This document shows, piece after piece, positions 48,009-57,258 of a stretch of DNA of 64,000 bases (positions are counted from its first letter, which is position 1; each line of letters begins with the position of its first letter). The DNA comes from Rhodospirillales bacterium 70-18. Lineage in GTDB: Bacteria > Pseudomonadota > Alphaproteobacteria > Acetobacterales > Acetobacteraceae. The stretch is from contig MKWE01000051.1 in the NCBI GenBank assembly GCA_001899585.1, forward strand, positions 299,791 to 363,790. Direction: 5' to 3'. The translations under genes were made by a program, and so were the position numbers. The notes beneath the pieces are model-generated. The model did not search any database. It worked only from the letters and a program-made list of their open reading frames with translations, and was not told the DNA's origin.

Positions 48009-48665
48009 TCACGGCGCGGTTTCGTAGCGGGGCAGGTGCCACGCGGCCGGCTCGGCCGCCGCCTCGTCATACCAGGTGGACACCAGCGGATGCGTCCGCA
48101 CCGCCGCGCAATAGGCCAGCGCCTCGGCCGACAGCTCCGGGCGATAGGTCAGGAAGCGCGCCACCACCGGGGCGAACATCACATCCGCGTTGCCGAACTG
48201 CGCGCCGAACAGGAAGGGGCCGCCGGACTTGCCCAGCGCCTCGCGCCAGATCGCGTCGATGCGGGCGATGTCGGCCAGCGCGCCCTCGGTCCGTCCGGCG
48301 CCGGCGCAGCCGGGGCGGAACAGGCTCATCGGCATGGCCATGCGCAATTCGCGGAACCCCGCGTGCATCTCGCCGGCGATCGAGCGGGCATGCGCGCGCG
48401 CCGCCGGGTCGGCCGGCCACAGGGCGGGGAAATACTCGGCGCAGTATTCGCAGATGGCCAGGCTTTCCCACACCCGCGCGCCGCGATGCTCCAGATAGGG
48501 CACGGTGCCGCCGGGGGCCACCGCCTTCACCGCCGGGGTGGCGCCGCCAGCCAGCGGGATCACCACCTCCTCCACGTCCAGCCGCGCCAGGCGCACCGGC
48601 AGCCAGCCGCGCAGCGACCAGGACGAATACCTCTTGGTGCCGATGTAAAGCCGCCCGTCCGCCAT
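48009..48665 (-). CDS. Glutathione S-transferase family protein
   Basis: 218 aa. Thioredoxin-fold N-terminus LYIGTKRYSSWSLRGWLPVR (the Ser pair stands at the catalytic position) with VPYLEHRGARVWESLAICEY binding glutathione, then a helical C-domain. Substrate unknown; a YfcF-like housekeeping role is plausible. ATG 48665 follows AGGAGG. Divergent from the aminotransferase gene. Confidence 0.9.
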   Translation of the reverse strand: MADGRLYIGTKRYSSWSLRGWLPVRLARLDVEEVVIPLAGGATPAVKAVAPGGTVPYLEHRGARVWESLAICEYCAEYFPALWPADPAARAHARSIAGEMHAGFRELRMAMPMSLFRPGCAGAGRTEGALADIARIDAIWREALGKSGGPFLFGAQFGNADVMFAPVVARFLTYRPELSAEALAYCAAVRTHPLVSTWYDEAAAEPAAWHLPRYETAP

Positions 48666-48759
48666 GCCATCCTCCTGTGCTTTCGCGCACACTGCCACGG
48701 CGGCGGCTTGCCCTGAAGGGGCGGACGCGCAAATCTGCGCCGCTTCGCAGGAGCCGCAC

Positions 48760-50085
48760 ATGAACGAGATCCCCGCCCGCCCCAACAACCTGGACGCCTA
48801 CTGGATGCCGTTCTCGGCCAACCGGGCGTTCAAGCAGGCCCCGCGCATGCTCGCCCGCGCCGAGGGCATGCATTATTACACCGCCGACGGGCAGGAGATC
48901 ATCGACGGCACCGCCGGGCTGTGGTGCGTCAACGCCGGCCATGGGCGGCGGGAGATCACCGAGGCGATCCAGAAGCAGGCCGCGGTGATGGACTACGCGC
49001 CCACCTTCCAGATGGGCCACCCGATCGCCTTCCAGGCCGCCGCCAAGATCGCGGAGCTGACGCCGGAGGGGCTGGACCACGTGTTTTTCACCAATTCGGG
49101 CAGCGAATCGGCCGATACGGCGCTGAAAATCGCCCTTGCCTACCAGCGCGCGCGCGGCCAGGCGCAGCGGGTGCGGCTGGTCGGGCGGGAGCGCGGGTAC
49201 CATGGCGTGGGGTTCGGCGGCATGTCGGTGGGCGGCATCGGGCCGAACCGCAAGCAGTTCGGGGCGCTGCTGCCCTATGTGGACCACCTGCCGCACACCC
49301 ATGCGCCGGAGCACAACGCCTTCACCCGCGGCCTGCCCGCCTGGGGGGCGCACCTGGCCGACGCGCTGGAAAGCCTGGTGGCGCTGCATGGCGACACCAT
49401 CGCCGCCGTGATGGTGGAGCCGCTGGCCGGCTCCACCGGCGTGCTGCTGCCGCCCGCCGGCTACCTGCGGCGGCTGCGCGAGCTGTGCGACAAGCACGGC
49501 ATCCTGCTGATCTACGACGAGGTCATCACCGGCTTTGGGCGCATCGGCACGCCGTTCGGCGCCGAGCGGCTGGGAGTGGCGCCGGACATCATGACCATGG
49601 CCAAGGGGCTGACCAACGCGGCGGTGCCGATGGGCGCAGTGGCGGTGCACGAGCGCATCTACCAGGCCATCGTGGAGGGGGCGCCGGCCGGTATCGAGCT
49701 GTTCCACGGCTACACCTATTCCGGCCATCCGCTGGCCTCGGCCGCCGCCATCGCCGCCATCGACCTGCACCGCAGCGACGACCTGCCCGGCCGCGCGCGG
49801 GCCATCGAGGGGTATTTCGAGGACGCGGCGCACAGCCTGAAGGGCCTGCCCAACGTCATCGACATCCGCAATTTCGGGCTGGTGGCGGGCATCGAGCTGC
49901 AAGGCCGGCAGGACAAGCCGACCGACCGGGCGGTGCGGGTGTTCCAGCGCTGCTTCGAGGCCGGCGTGCTGATCCGGACCACCGGGGACATCATCGCGCT
50001 GTCGCCGCCGCTGATCGTGGAGAAGCCGCATGTGGACCGCATTTTCGGCGTGCTGGGCGAGGCGATCCGGGCGGAGGCGGCCTGA
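48760..50085 (+). CDS. Omega-amino acid-pyruvate (class III) aminotransferase
   Basis: 441 aa. PLP lysine Lys282 in MTMAKGLTNAAVP; IYDEVITGFGRIGTPFG, FFTNSGSESADTALKIAL and ERGYHGVGFGGMSVGGI (the segment typical of beta-alanine-pyruvate transaminases) are present, as is the opening LDAYWMPFSANRAFK. It moves the amino group of beta-alanine or related omega-amino acids to pyruvate in the cytoplasm. ATG 48760 with AGGAG. Confidence 0.93.
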   Translation: MNEIPARPNNLDAYWMPFSANRAFKQAPRMLARAEGMHYYTADGQEIIDGTAGLWCVNAGHGRREITEAIQKQAAVMDYAPTFQMGHPIAFQAAAKIAELTPEGLDHVFFTNSGSESADTALKIALAYQRARGQAQRVRLVGRERGYHGVGFGGMSVGGIGPNRKQFGALLPYVDHLPHTHAPEHNAFTRGLPAWGAHLADALESLVALHGDTIAAVMVEPLAGSTGVLLPPAGYLRRLRELCDKHGILLIYDEVITGFGRIGTPFGAERLGVAPDIMTMAKGLTNAAVPMGAVAVHERIYQAIVEGAPAGIELFHGYTYSGHPLASAAAIAAIDLHRSDDLPGRARAIEGYFEDAAHSLKGLPNVIDIRNFGLVAGIELQGRQDKPTDRAVRVFQRCFEAGVLIRTTGDIIALSPPLIVEKPHVDRIFGVLGEAIRAEAA

Positions 50086-50236
50086 GCGCGGCCGCAGCCA
50101 CGAAACGATCGTTTGATTCACCGCAAGGACCGGGCTACTCCGCCTGCTAAAGCATGATCGCGCCACAGGCGTGAATCGTACGATCAAACCCAAGGCTGCG
50201 CGCAGGCCACACGTCCAGAGGGGACCACGGACCACC

Positions 50237-50707
50237 ATGTTCGAGACAAGCAACCTGACCGCCGGCGATGTGATGACAACCGCGGTGATCACCGTCGGGC
50301 CGGACACCACCTTGCGCCAGGCGGCGCGGCTGATGGCCGGCAAGGATGTCAGCGCCCTGCCGGTGGTCGATGCCGCCGGCGCCGTGCTGGGCCTGGTGAG
50401 CGACACCGACCTGGTTCGCCGCGACGAGGCGGCCGAGCGCCGGCGGGACTGGTGGCTGGCGATGCTGGCCGACGGCCAGGACCTGGCGCCCGAATTCCTG
50501 GCCGCCATCGCCGCCAACGACCGCCCGGTGGCGCAGGTGATGCAGCGCGACGTGGTGAGCGTGGCGGCGACCGCGCCGCTGGCCGAGGTGGCCGGCCTGA
50601 TCTCCGGCAAGCATGTGCGCCGGGTGCTGGTGGTGACGGACGGCAAGCTGGCCGGCGTCGTCAGTCGCGCCGACCTCATCAAGGCGCTCGCCCGCAGCGG
50701 CGGCTGA
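50237..50707 (+). CDS. CBS domain protein
   Basis: 156 aa made of two CBS motifs: AGDVMTTAVITVGPDTTLRQ ... ALPVVDAAGAVLGLVSDTDL, and PVAQVMQRDVVSVAATAPLA ... RVLVVTDGKLAGVVSRADLI, joined by a helical linker with RRRDWWLAMLADG. Such modules sense adenine nucleotides. The frame is open back to a GTG at 50171, but MFETSN at 50237 is the natural start. The region before it contains an interrupted inverted repeat, GTTTGATTCAC (50109-50119) and GTGAATCGTACGATCAAAC (50171-50189). Confidence 0.88.
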   Translation: MFETSNLTAGDVMTTAVITVGPDTTLRQAARLMAGKDVSALPVVDAAGAVLGLVSDTDLVRRDEAAERRRDWWLAMLADGQDLAPEFLAAIAANDRPVAQVMQRDVVSVAATAPLAEVAGLISGKHVRRVLVVTDGKLAGVVSRADLIKALARSGG

Positions 50708-50756
50708 GCGGTCCGGCGCGCCGTGGCCCCGCCGGACGGGGCCGCGGCGTTCGGCG

Positions 50757-51257
50757 TTACGCCTGGGCCGGCGTCGGCTGGCCGCGGCGGGACTGCCACA
50801 GCGCCAGGAAGTCGATCGGCTGCATCAGCACGGGCGGGAAGCCGCCGTCGCGGGTGACCTCGGCCAGGATGTTGCGGGCGAACGGGAACAGGATGCGCGG
50901 GCATTCCACCAGCAGCACCGGCTCCATCGTGTTCTCCGGGATGCCGGTGAGGGTGAACACGCCGGCATACGCCAGTTCGGCCAGGAAGACGCGCGATGCC
51001 GCCTCGGCGCCGTTGGCCGGGGCGTTCGGGTCGGTGGCGTCGGCGCGGATCGCCAGGATCACCTCGAACACGTCCTGCCCGTCGGTCACGCGGCGGGCCT
51101 GCACGTCCAGGTTCAGGTCCACCCGCGGCGCGGCGCGCAGCGTGGTGAAGACGGCCGGCGCGCCCGGCACCTCGAACGACAGGTCCTTGATGTACTGGAT
51201 GTTCACCACCAGCGGCGCCGCCGGGGCGGTCTGCGGGGTCGGCGCGGTTTCGGACAT
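50757..51257 (-). CDS. secB: Protein-export chaperone SecB
   Basis: 166 aa. Core motifs LVVNIQYIKDLSFEVPGAP, LNLDVQARRV, FLAELAYAGVFTLTG, LLVECPRILFPFARNI and TRDGGFPPVLMQPIDFLALW are all standard. It holds preproteins unfolded for SecA. MSETAP at 51257 with GGAGAG upstream is chosen; the N-terminal Pro/Thr-rich stretch is normal in alphaproteobacteria. Confidence 0.96.
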   Translation of the reverse strand: MSETAPTPQTAPAAPLVVNIQYIKDLSFEVPGAPAVFTTLRAAPRVDLNLDVQARRVTDGQDVFEVILAIRADATDPNAPANGAEAASRVFLAELAYAGVFTLTGIPENTMEPVLLVECPRILFPFARNILAEVTRDGGFPPVLMQPIDFLALWQSRRGQPTPAQA

Positions 51258-51398
51258 CGTGTTGCTCTCCATCATGGCGGCGAAACGGCCGTGCGGCCAC
51301 GGCCTGCCACCGGGCGGTAGCACAGAGCCGGGGGCGGCGAAAGCACGCCGGCCAGAACGAAACCGAAGCCGGCCTGAGCCTCAGTGCCCGCCCGAGCC

Positions 51399-51956
51399 TC
51401 AGTGATGGCGCCAGGTGATCTCGGCCGGCGGCGGCACGGTGGGGTCGCAGCGCAGCCACTCACCATTGCCCAGGCTGCGCCCGGTCATCGCCAGGATGAA
51501 CCCCCAATGGCTGACCACCAGCGTGTCCGACCAGTCGGGCAGGGCGGCGATCTCGGCGCGGAACAGCGCCGCGCGGCCGACGATCGACTCGGTCGGCTCC
51601 TCCACCGGCGGCCACCAGACCTCCTCGATGGTCGAGAAATCGTGCTCGGGCCAGGCGCGGCCCAGCTCGGTGCGCGGCGAGCCGACATCGCAGGCGAAGG
51701 CGTAGCGCTCGCGCACGATCGGGTTGACCACCACCGGCACCCCCAGCGCGCCGGCGATCGGCGCCGCCGTCTCCAGCGCCCGCCAGTAGGGCGAGGCGAT
51801 CACCCGGCTGATCCGCTCGCCCTTCAGCGCCTCGGCCGCCGCGCGCGCCTGATCGTGGCCCAGCGGCGTCAGACGCGGGTCGATAATGCCCGGATCGCGG
51901 CGGGTGACCGAGAAATGCAGGTTGAATTCGCTCTGGCCATGGCGCAACAGGATCAT
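51399..51956 (-). CDS. Histidine phosphatase family protein
   Basis: 185 aa. The phosphohistidine motif is LLRHGQSEFN (His6); ASPYWRALETAAPI has the second phosphate-binding arginine and VVSHWGFILAM the second histidine. The usual order and length of phosphoglycerate mutase-like phosphatases. Substrate unknown. It lies upstream of secB on the same strand, 141 bp away. Confidence 0.9.
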   Translation of the reverse strand: MILLRHGQSEFNLHFSVTRRDPGIIDPRLTPLGHDQARAAAEALKGERISRVIASPYWRALETAAPIAGALGVPVVVNPIVRERYAFACDVGSPRTELGRAWPEHDFSTIEEVWWPPVEEPTESIVGRAALFRAEIAALPDWSDTLVVSHWGFILAMTGRSLGNGEWLRCDPTVPPPAEITWRHH

Positions 51957-52096
51957 GAATTCGGGGATAGCCGCCCTGTAAGCCGGGCGCAATGGGGCGC
52001 AATCGGCATCCCGCCGCACCACATTACATTGTGCGGGAGCGGTTGTTTCCCTACATGATGACAGCCCGCGCGTTGCGGGGATGGCGGAGAGAGTAG

Positions 52097-52774
52097 ATGG
52101 GTGCCAGCGGCAGCTTCCCGATCGACATTGTCCTGTTCGGCATGGTGGCCGCCTTCCTGGTGCTGCGGCTGCGCAGCATCCTGGGCCGGCGCCAGGGCTT
52201 CGAGCGGCCGGCCGACGCGCCGGTGCCGCAGGCGCCCGGCCAGGCGGGCGGGCGCGTGATCGACGCGGTGGCCGAGCCGGTTCCCCAGCGGCTGGTGCCC
52301 GAGCCGGCCAGCGCCGTGGGGCAGGTGCTCTCGCGCATCGTCCAGGCCGACCCCGGCTTCCAGCCCGCTGCCTTCCTGGCCGGGGCCGAGGGCGCCTTCC
52401 GCATGATCGTCACCGCCTTCGCCGCCGGCGACCGCGTGACCCTGCGCGGCCTGCTGTCCGACGACACCTATCGCGCCTTCGAGGGCGCGATTTCCGCGCG
52501 CGAGGCGGCCGGCGAGACCCAGCGCACCGAAATCCGCGCCATCGCCACGGCCGCCATCGAGCAGGCGGAGTTGCGGCCGCAGCCGCCCGGGCCCGGCATC
52601 GCCGCCGTCACCGTGCGCTTCGTGTCCGACCAGGTGAGCCTGACCCTAGGGCATGACGGCGCGCCGGTCGCCGGCACCGACGCGATCACCGAGATCACCG
52701 ATATGTGGACCTTCGAGCGCGAGTGCGGCTCCGCCGACCCGACCTGGCGGCTGGTGGCCGCGCGCAGCGCCTGA
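52097..52774 (+). CDS. Tim44/TimA family adaptor protein
   Basis: 225 aa. One N-terminal membrane helix (FPIDIVLFGMVAAFLVLRLR) followed by a Pro-rich linker and a Tim44-like domain of about 150 aa (FLAGAEGAFRMIVTAFAAGD, LRGLLSDDTYRAFEGAI, VTDMWTFER-like end). Bacterial members are presumed inner-membrane adaptors related to the mitochondrial import motor. It overlaps mltA by TGATG, an order conserved in alphaproteobacteria. Confidence 0.9.
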   Translation: MGASGSFPIDIVLFGMVAAFLVLRLRSILGRRQGFERPADAPVPQAPGQAGGRVIDAVAEPVPQRLVPEPASAVGQVLSRIVQADPGFQPAAFLAGAEGAFRMIVTAFAAGDRVTLRGLLSDDTYRAFEGAISAREAAGETQRTEIRAIATAAIEQAELRPQPPGPGIAAVTVRFVSDQVSLTLGHDGAPVAGTDAITEITDMWTFERECGSADPTWRLVAARSA

Positions 52775-53976
52775 TGCGGTTCGTCGATTTTCGCCTGCCG
52801 CGCGCCAGCCGCGCCGCCGGCGCCGTGTGCGCGGCCCTGGTGCTGGCCCTGGCCGGCTGCGCCCGCCCGCCGACCGTCGCCGGACCGGCCGGCGCGCCCG
52901 AGCCGCCGGCCGGCGTGGCGGTGCCGCCCGGCCCCGGCGCCGCCTTCACGCCGCTGCGCTTCGACCAGATTCCCGGCTGGCGCACCGACCACCCCGCCCA
53001 GGCGATGCCCGCCTTCCTGGCCAGTTGCGTGCAGTTCGCCGCCCTGCCGGGCCAGCCGCTGGGCGGGGAGGGGGAGACCGCCCTCGCCGGCGGCATGACC
53101 AACCAATGGGCCAGCGCCTGCGCCGCCGCCCGGCTGGTGCCGCCCGGCCAGGACGACGACGCCCGCGCCTTCTTCGAGGCGAATTTCCAGCCCTATCTGA
53201 TCTCCAGCGACGGCCAGGCGCGCGGCCTGTTCACCGGCTACTACGAGCCGGAAGTGAACGGCTCCCGCCACCGTGACGCCACCCACCAGGTGCCGATCTA
53301 CCGCCGCCCCGAAGACCTGGGGAAGCGCTCGCCCTATTTCAGCCGCACGCAGATCGAGCATGGCGCGCTGGCCGGGCGGCGGCTGGAGCTGCTGTGGCTG
53401 ACCAACCCGATCGACGCCTTTTTCCTGCAGATCCAGGCCGCCGGCCGGGTGCGGCTGCCGGACGGCACCACAGTGCGGGTCTCGTATGACGGCCAGAACG
53501 GCCAGCCCTATATGCCGATCGGCCGGGTGCTGGTGGATCGCGGCGACATGACGCTGAACCAGGTGTCGATGCAGAGCATCCGAGCCTGGCTCACCGCCCA
53601 CCCGGACCAGGCGCAGGCGGTGATGGAGCAGAACCCGTCCTACGTGTTCTTCAAGGAAATCCCGGGCCTCGCCTCCGATGTCGGCCCCCCCGGCGTGCTT
53701 GGCGCGCCGCTCACGCCCGGCCGGTCGCTGGCGGTCGACAAGTCCTACATCCCGCTCGGCGCGCCCGTGTGGGTGGACACGCGCGACCCGGTGGACGGCC
53801 GCCCGATCCGCCGGGTGATGCTGGCGCAGGACGTGGGCGGCGCCATCCGCGGGCCGGTGCGCGGCGACATCTTCTTCGGCTGGGGCCCCGCCGCCGAGGA
53901 GCATGCCGGCAAGATGAACCAGAAGGGCATCGCCTACGTGCTGCTGCCCAAGGTGGCCACCGCGGCCGCCCGCTAG
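52774..53976 (+). CDS. mltA: Membrane-bound lytic murein transglycosylase A
   Basis: 400 aa lipoprotein: signal with lipobox LALAGC (Cys29), then MltA domain (GLFTGYYEPEVNGSR, VPIYRRP, DAFFLQIQAAGRVRLPDG) and 3D domain with catalytic Asp in LAQDVGGAIRGPVRGDIFFGWG. It cleaves the glycan strands of peptidoglycan at the outer membrane. The A of its TAG stop is the first base of the 108-bp repeat copy 2. Confidence 0.95.
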   Translation: MRFVDFRLPRASRAAGAVCAALVLALAGCARPPTVAGPAGAPEPPAGVAVPPGPGAAFTPLRFDQIPGWRTDHPAQAMPAFLASCVQFAALPGQPLGGEGETALAGGMTNQWASACAAARLVPPGQDDDARAFFEANFQPYLISSDGQARGLFTGYYEPEVNGSRHRDATHQVPIYRRPEDLGKRSPYFSRTQIEHGALAGRRLELLWLTNPIDAFFLQIQAAGRVRLPDGTTVRVSYDGQNGQPYMPIGRVLVDRGDMTLNQVSMQSIRAWLTAHPDQAQAVMEQNPSYVFFKEIPGLASDVGPPGVLGAPLTPGRSLAVDKSYIPLGAPVWVDTRDPVDGRPIRRVMLAQDVGGAIRGPVRGDIFFGWGPAAEEHAGKMNQKGIAYVLLPKVATAAAR

Positions 53977-54082
53977 TGCGCTGACCCATTCGGAAGATTC
54001 AGCATGAGTCAGCGCACTAGCTTGATTTGGTGGGCCGATTCAGCCAACGGGCTGAAGTGCCCGTTGGCATCGGACCACTAGC
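53975..54082 (-). repeat. 108-bp inverted-repeat element, copy 2
   Basis: Reverse-complement match of 19278-19385 with four differences in 108. Perfect hairpins: AGTGCGCTGAC (53975-53985) with GTCAGCGCACT (54008-54018), and CCAACGGGC (54044-54052) with GCCCGTTGG (54059-54067). It starts in the mltA stop codon and ends 4 bp before the methyltransferase start. Confidence 0.9.
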
Positions 54083-54086
54083 CCCG

Positions 54087-54863
54087 GTGGACGCCGCGCC
54101 GCCCGCCCCGCTGCTCCTGACGGGCGACTGCCTGGCGGTGATGGCCGGGCTGCCGGCGGCCAGCGTGGACGTGGTGGTGACCTCGCCGCCGTACAATCTC
54201 GACCTGCGTTACGGCGCCTACCAGGACCGCCGCGAGGAGGCCGAATACCTGGACTGGATGGTCCGCGTGGCCGAGGGCGTACGCCGGCTCATGCGGCCGG
54301 ATGCCTCGTTTTTCCTCAACATCTCGGGCAGTTCCAGCCGGCCCTGGCTGCCCTTCGAGCTGATCGTGCGGCTGCGCCCGCTGTTCGTGCTGCAGAACCA
54401 CATCACCTGGATCAAGTCGATCGCCACTGGCGCCGACTCGGTGGGCCACTACAAGCCGGTGGGCGGCAGTCGCTTCCTGAACCACGCGCACGAGCACATC
54501 TTTCACCTGACGCTGGACGGCGCGGTGAAGCTGGACCGGCTGGCGATCGGCGTGCCGTTCAAGGACAAGTCCAACATCGCCCGGCGCGGCCATGCGCGCG
54601 ACCTGCGCTGCCGGGGCAACACCTGGTTCATCCCCTACGGCACGGTGCGCAGCAAGGCGCAGAAATTCCACCACCCCGGCACCTTCCCGGTGGACCTGCC
54701 GCGCTGGTGCATCCGCCTGCACGGCAAGCCGGGCGCGGTGGTGCTGGACCCGTTCATGGGCACCGGCACCACGCTGGTCGCGGCGCGGGAGGAAGGGTGC
54801 GCGGGGATCGGGATCGAGATGGACCCGGTTTATGTGGCGATTGCGCGGGAACGGGTGGCTTGA
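54087..54863 (+). CDS. Orphan DNA methyltransferase (N4-C/N6-A), beta-type order
   Basis: 258 aa. Motif IV is TSPPYN (residues 32-37) near the N-terminus and motif I is DPFMGTGTT (about 221-229) near the C-terminus, i.e. the beta-class order; HEHIFHLT, GTFPVDLPRWCIRLHG and GIGIEMDPVYVAIA complete the fold. It would methylate adenine N6 or cytosine N4 in a short site, not predictable here. No restriction gene adjoins. The GTG start has no ribosome-binding site because the 108-bp repeat ends 4 bp before it; an in-frame TTG at 54027 inside the repeat is unlikely to be used. Confidence 0.85.
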   Translation: MDAAPPAPLLLTGDCLAVMAGLPAASVDVVVTSPPYNLDLRYGAYQDRREEAEYLDWMVRVAEGVRRLMRPDASFFLNISGSSSRPWLPFELIVRLRPLFVLQNHITWIKSIATGADSVGHYKPVGGSRFLNHAHEHIFHLTLDGAVKLDRLAIGVPFKDKSNIARRGHARDLRCRGNTWFIPYGTVRSKAQKFHHPGTFPVDLPRWCIRLHGKPGAVVLDPFMGTGTTLVAAREEGCAGIGIEMDPVYVAIARERVA

Positions 54864-54871
54864 GGGAAGGT

Positions 54872-54990
54872 CTTCTTTTTGTGAACAAAAAGAAGCAAAA
54901 AACTCTATTCGTTTGCGGGGCACCCGGCCGCCGCGTGCTCGGTGCCCAAGCGAATAAAAGTTTTTTGGTTCTTTTTTTCAAAAAAGAACC
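54872..54990. repeat. Composite palindromic element, copy 3 (divergent arms)
   Basis: Arm A CTTCTTTTTGT hairpin at 54872-54895 and arm B GGTTCTTTTTT hairpin at 54967-54990, both identical to copy 2. The centre between ATTCG and CGAAT differs: GGGCACC ... GGTGCCC. It fills the gap between the methyltransferase and lutA. Confidence 0.9.
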
Positions 54991-55029
54991 CTTCTTCCTC
55001 CCTGCCCCTCCTCCCCCTAGAATACCCCC

Positions 55030-55803
55030 ATGCCGCACACCCCGAAGCCCCGCGTCGCCCTGTTCGTCACCTGCCTGGTCGATCTGCATCGCCCCACCGT
55101 CGGCTTCGCCGCCATCCGCCTGCTGGAGCGGGCCGGCTGCCTGGTGGAGGTGCCGCGCGCCCAGACCTGCTGCGGCCAGCCGGCCTACAACGCCGGCGAC
55201 ACCGAGACGGCGCGCGACATCGCCATCGGCCTGCTGGAGGCGTTCGGCGGCTATGATTACGTGGTGGTGCCCTCCGGCTCCTGCGGCGGCATGCTGCGCC
55301 ACCACCTGCCGCATCTGTTCGACGCCGACCCCAATTTGCGCGCCCGTGCCGACGCGCTGGGGGCCAGGACCTACGAACTGGTCAGCTTCCTCACCGACGT
55401 GATGGGGGTGGAGGGTGTGGAGGCCGCCTATGCCGGCACCGCCACCTACCACGACAGTTGCTCCGGCCTGCGCGAACTGGGGGTGAAGGCGCAGCCGCGC
55501 GCCCTGCTGGCCAGCGTGACGGGGCTGAAGCTGGCCGAGATGAAGGAGCCGGAGGTGTGCTGCGGCTTCGGCGGCACGTTCTGCGTGAAATACCCCGAGA
55601 TTTCCGTTCGCATGGTCACCGACAAGACCGCCGACATCGCCGCCACCGGGGCCGACACGCTGCTGGCGGGCGATATGGGCTGCCTGCTGAACATGGCCGG
55701 GCGGCTGAAGCGCGAGGGCAGCAGCGTGCGGGTGCGCCATGTGGCCGAGGTGCTGGCCGGCATGACCGGGGATGTGCCCCCCATCGGCGAAGGCAGGGGC
55801 TGA
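55030..55803 (+). CDS. lutA: L-lactate utilization protein LutA (Fe-S oxidoreductase)
   Basis: 257 aa with two CCG (cysteine-rich) domains: ALFVTCLVDLHRPTVGFAAI, QTCCGQPAYNAGD and SGSCGGMLRHH in the first, HDSCSGLRELGVK, EVCCGFGGTFCVKYPE in the second. With LutB and LutC it oxidises L-lactate to pyruvate through iron-sulfur clusters. First of lutABC, 5 bp before lutB. No lactate permease or lutR-type regulator adjoins. Confidence 0.93.
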   Translation: MPHTPKPRVALFVTCLVDLHRPTVGFAAIRLLERAGCLVEVPRAQTCCGQPAYNAGDTETARDIAIGLLEAFGGYDYVVVPSGSCGGMLRHHLPHLFDADPNLRARADALGARTYELVSFLTDVMGVEGVEAAYAGTATYHDSCSGLRELGVKAQPRALLASVTGLKLAEMKEPEVCCGFGGTFCVKYPEISVRMVTDKTADIAATGADTLLAGDMGCLLNMAGRLKREGSSVRVRHVAEVLAGMTGDVPPIGEGRG

Positions 55804-55808
55804 CCGCC

Positions 55809-57236
55809 ATGCAATCCACCTCCGCCTCCTTCAAGGCCAACGCGCATGACGCGCTGGGCGATGCCGGACTGCAGAAGGCGCTGGCCTTCACCCGCCCGGC
55901 CTTCCCGGCCCGCCGTGCCGCCGCCGTCGCCGCCCTGCCGGAATTCGAGCGGCTGCGCGACATCGGCCGCGACATCAAGAACCACACCCTGGCCAACCTG
56001 GATTTCTACCTGGAAAGCTGGGCCGGCAACGTGGAGCGTGCCGGCGGCCGGGTGCACTGGTGCCCCACCGCCGCCGATGCCCGCGCCGCCATCCTGGCGA
56101 TCTGCCAGCAGGCCGGCGCCCGCACGGTGACCAAGGGCAAGTCGATGATCTCCGAGGAGATCGGCATCAACGACCATCTTGAGGCGCATGGCATCGAGCC
56201 GGTGGAAACCGACCTCGGCGAATACATCCTGCAACTGCGCAAGGAACCGCCGAGCCATATCATCGCCCCGGCCTTCCACCTCAACCGCGAGGACTGGGAG
56301 GAGAGCTTCCGCGCCTCGCACACCGACCTGCCGGCCGACCGGGTGTTCAACGAGCGGCGCGACATCCTCACCGAGGCGCGGCGCAAGCTGCGGGAAAAGT
56401 TCCTGGCCGCCGACGTGGGCATCACCGGCGCCAATTTCCTGATCGCCGAGAGCGGCAGCAGCGTCATCGTCACCAACGAGGGCAATGGCGACCTGACGCA
56501 GACGCTGCCGCGCGTGCATATCGTGCTGGCCAGCATCGAGAAGGTGGTGCCGACGCTGGAGGACGCCACCAGCCTGCTGCGGCTGTTGGCGCGCTCGGCC
56601 ACCGGGCAGGACATGTCGGTCTACACCACCTTCTCCACCGGCGCGCGCCGGCCCGGCGACCTGGACGGGCCGGAGGAATACCACGTGGTGCTGCTCGACA
56701 ACGGCCGCTCCGGCATGATCGGCACCGAGTTCCAGGAGATGCTGCGCTGCATCCGCTGCGCGGCCTGCATGAACCATTGCCCGGTGTATTTCGCGGTCGG
56801 CGGCCACTCCTATGGCTGGGTCTATCCCGGCCCGATGGGCAGCGTGCTGACGCCGGCGCTGACCGGGGTGGACAAGGCCGGGCACCTGCCCAATGCCAGC
56901 ACCTTCTGCGGCAAGTGCGAGAGCGTCTGCCCGGTGAAGATCCCGCTGCCCAAGCTGATGCGCCACTGGCGGGAGCGCGAATTCGAGCGGCACCTGACGC
57001 CAAGTGCCATGCGCACCAACCTGGGCGTATGGGCTTGGTTCGCGCGGCGGCCGGCGATGTACCGCGCGGTGACGCGGGTGGCGGCCTGGGGGCTGGGGCT
57101 GCTGGGGCGCAAGCGCGGCCGGTTTACCAGCCTGCCCTTCGCCGGCGGCTGGACCGACGGGCGCGACCTGCCGGCGCCGGAGGGCGAGACCTTCTTCGCC
57201 CGTTATGCGCGCGAGCAACGGGCGGGGCGGGTGTGA
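55809..57236 (+). CDS. lutB: L-lactate utilization protein LutB (Fe-S protein)
   Basis: 475 aa. N-terminal LUD domain (KSMISEEIGINDHLEAHGIE, ADVGITGANFLIAESGS) followed by two 4Fe-4S motifs, CIRCAACMNHCPVYFAVGGH and CGKCESVCPVKIPLPKLM, and a C-terminal tail (FARRPAMYRAVTRVAAW). Second subunit of the LutABC lactate oxidation complex. Start ATG 55809. Confidence 0.94.
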   Translation: MQSTSASFKANAHDALGDAGLQKALAFTRPAFPARRAAAVAALPEFERLRDIGRDIKNHTLANLDFYLESWAGNVERAGGRVHWCPTAADARAAILAICQQAGARTVTKGKSMISEEIGINDHLEAHGIEPVETDLGEYILQLRKEPPSHIIAPAFHLNREDWEESFRASHTDLPADRVFNERRDILTEARRKLREKFLAADVGITGANFLIAESGSSVIVTNEGNGDLTQTLPRVHIVLASIEKVVPTLEDATSLLRLLARSATGQDMSVYTTFSTGARRPGDLDGPEEYHVVLLDNGRSGMIGTEFQEMLRCIRCAACMNHCPVYFAVGGHSYGWVYPGPMGSVLTPALTGVDKAGHLPNASTFCGKCESVCPVKIPLPKLMRHWREREFERHLTPSAMRTNLGVWAWFARRPAMYRAVTRVAAWGLGLLGRKRGRFTSLPFAGGWTDGRDLPAPEGETFFARYAREQRAGRV

Positions 57237-57258
57237 TGCGCGAGACTGGATTTCCGCG

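Noticed and set aside
54027..54086. TTG start of the methyltransferase inside the 108-bp repeat
   Set aside because: Its 20 extra residues are a translation of the repeat itself; no ribosome-binding site.
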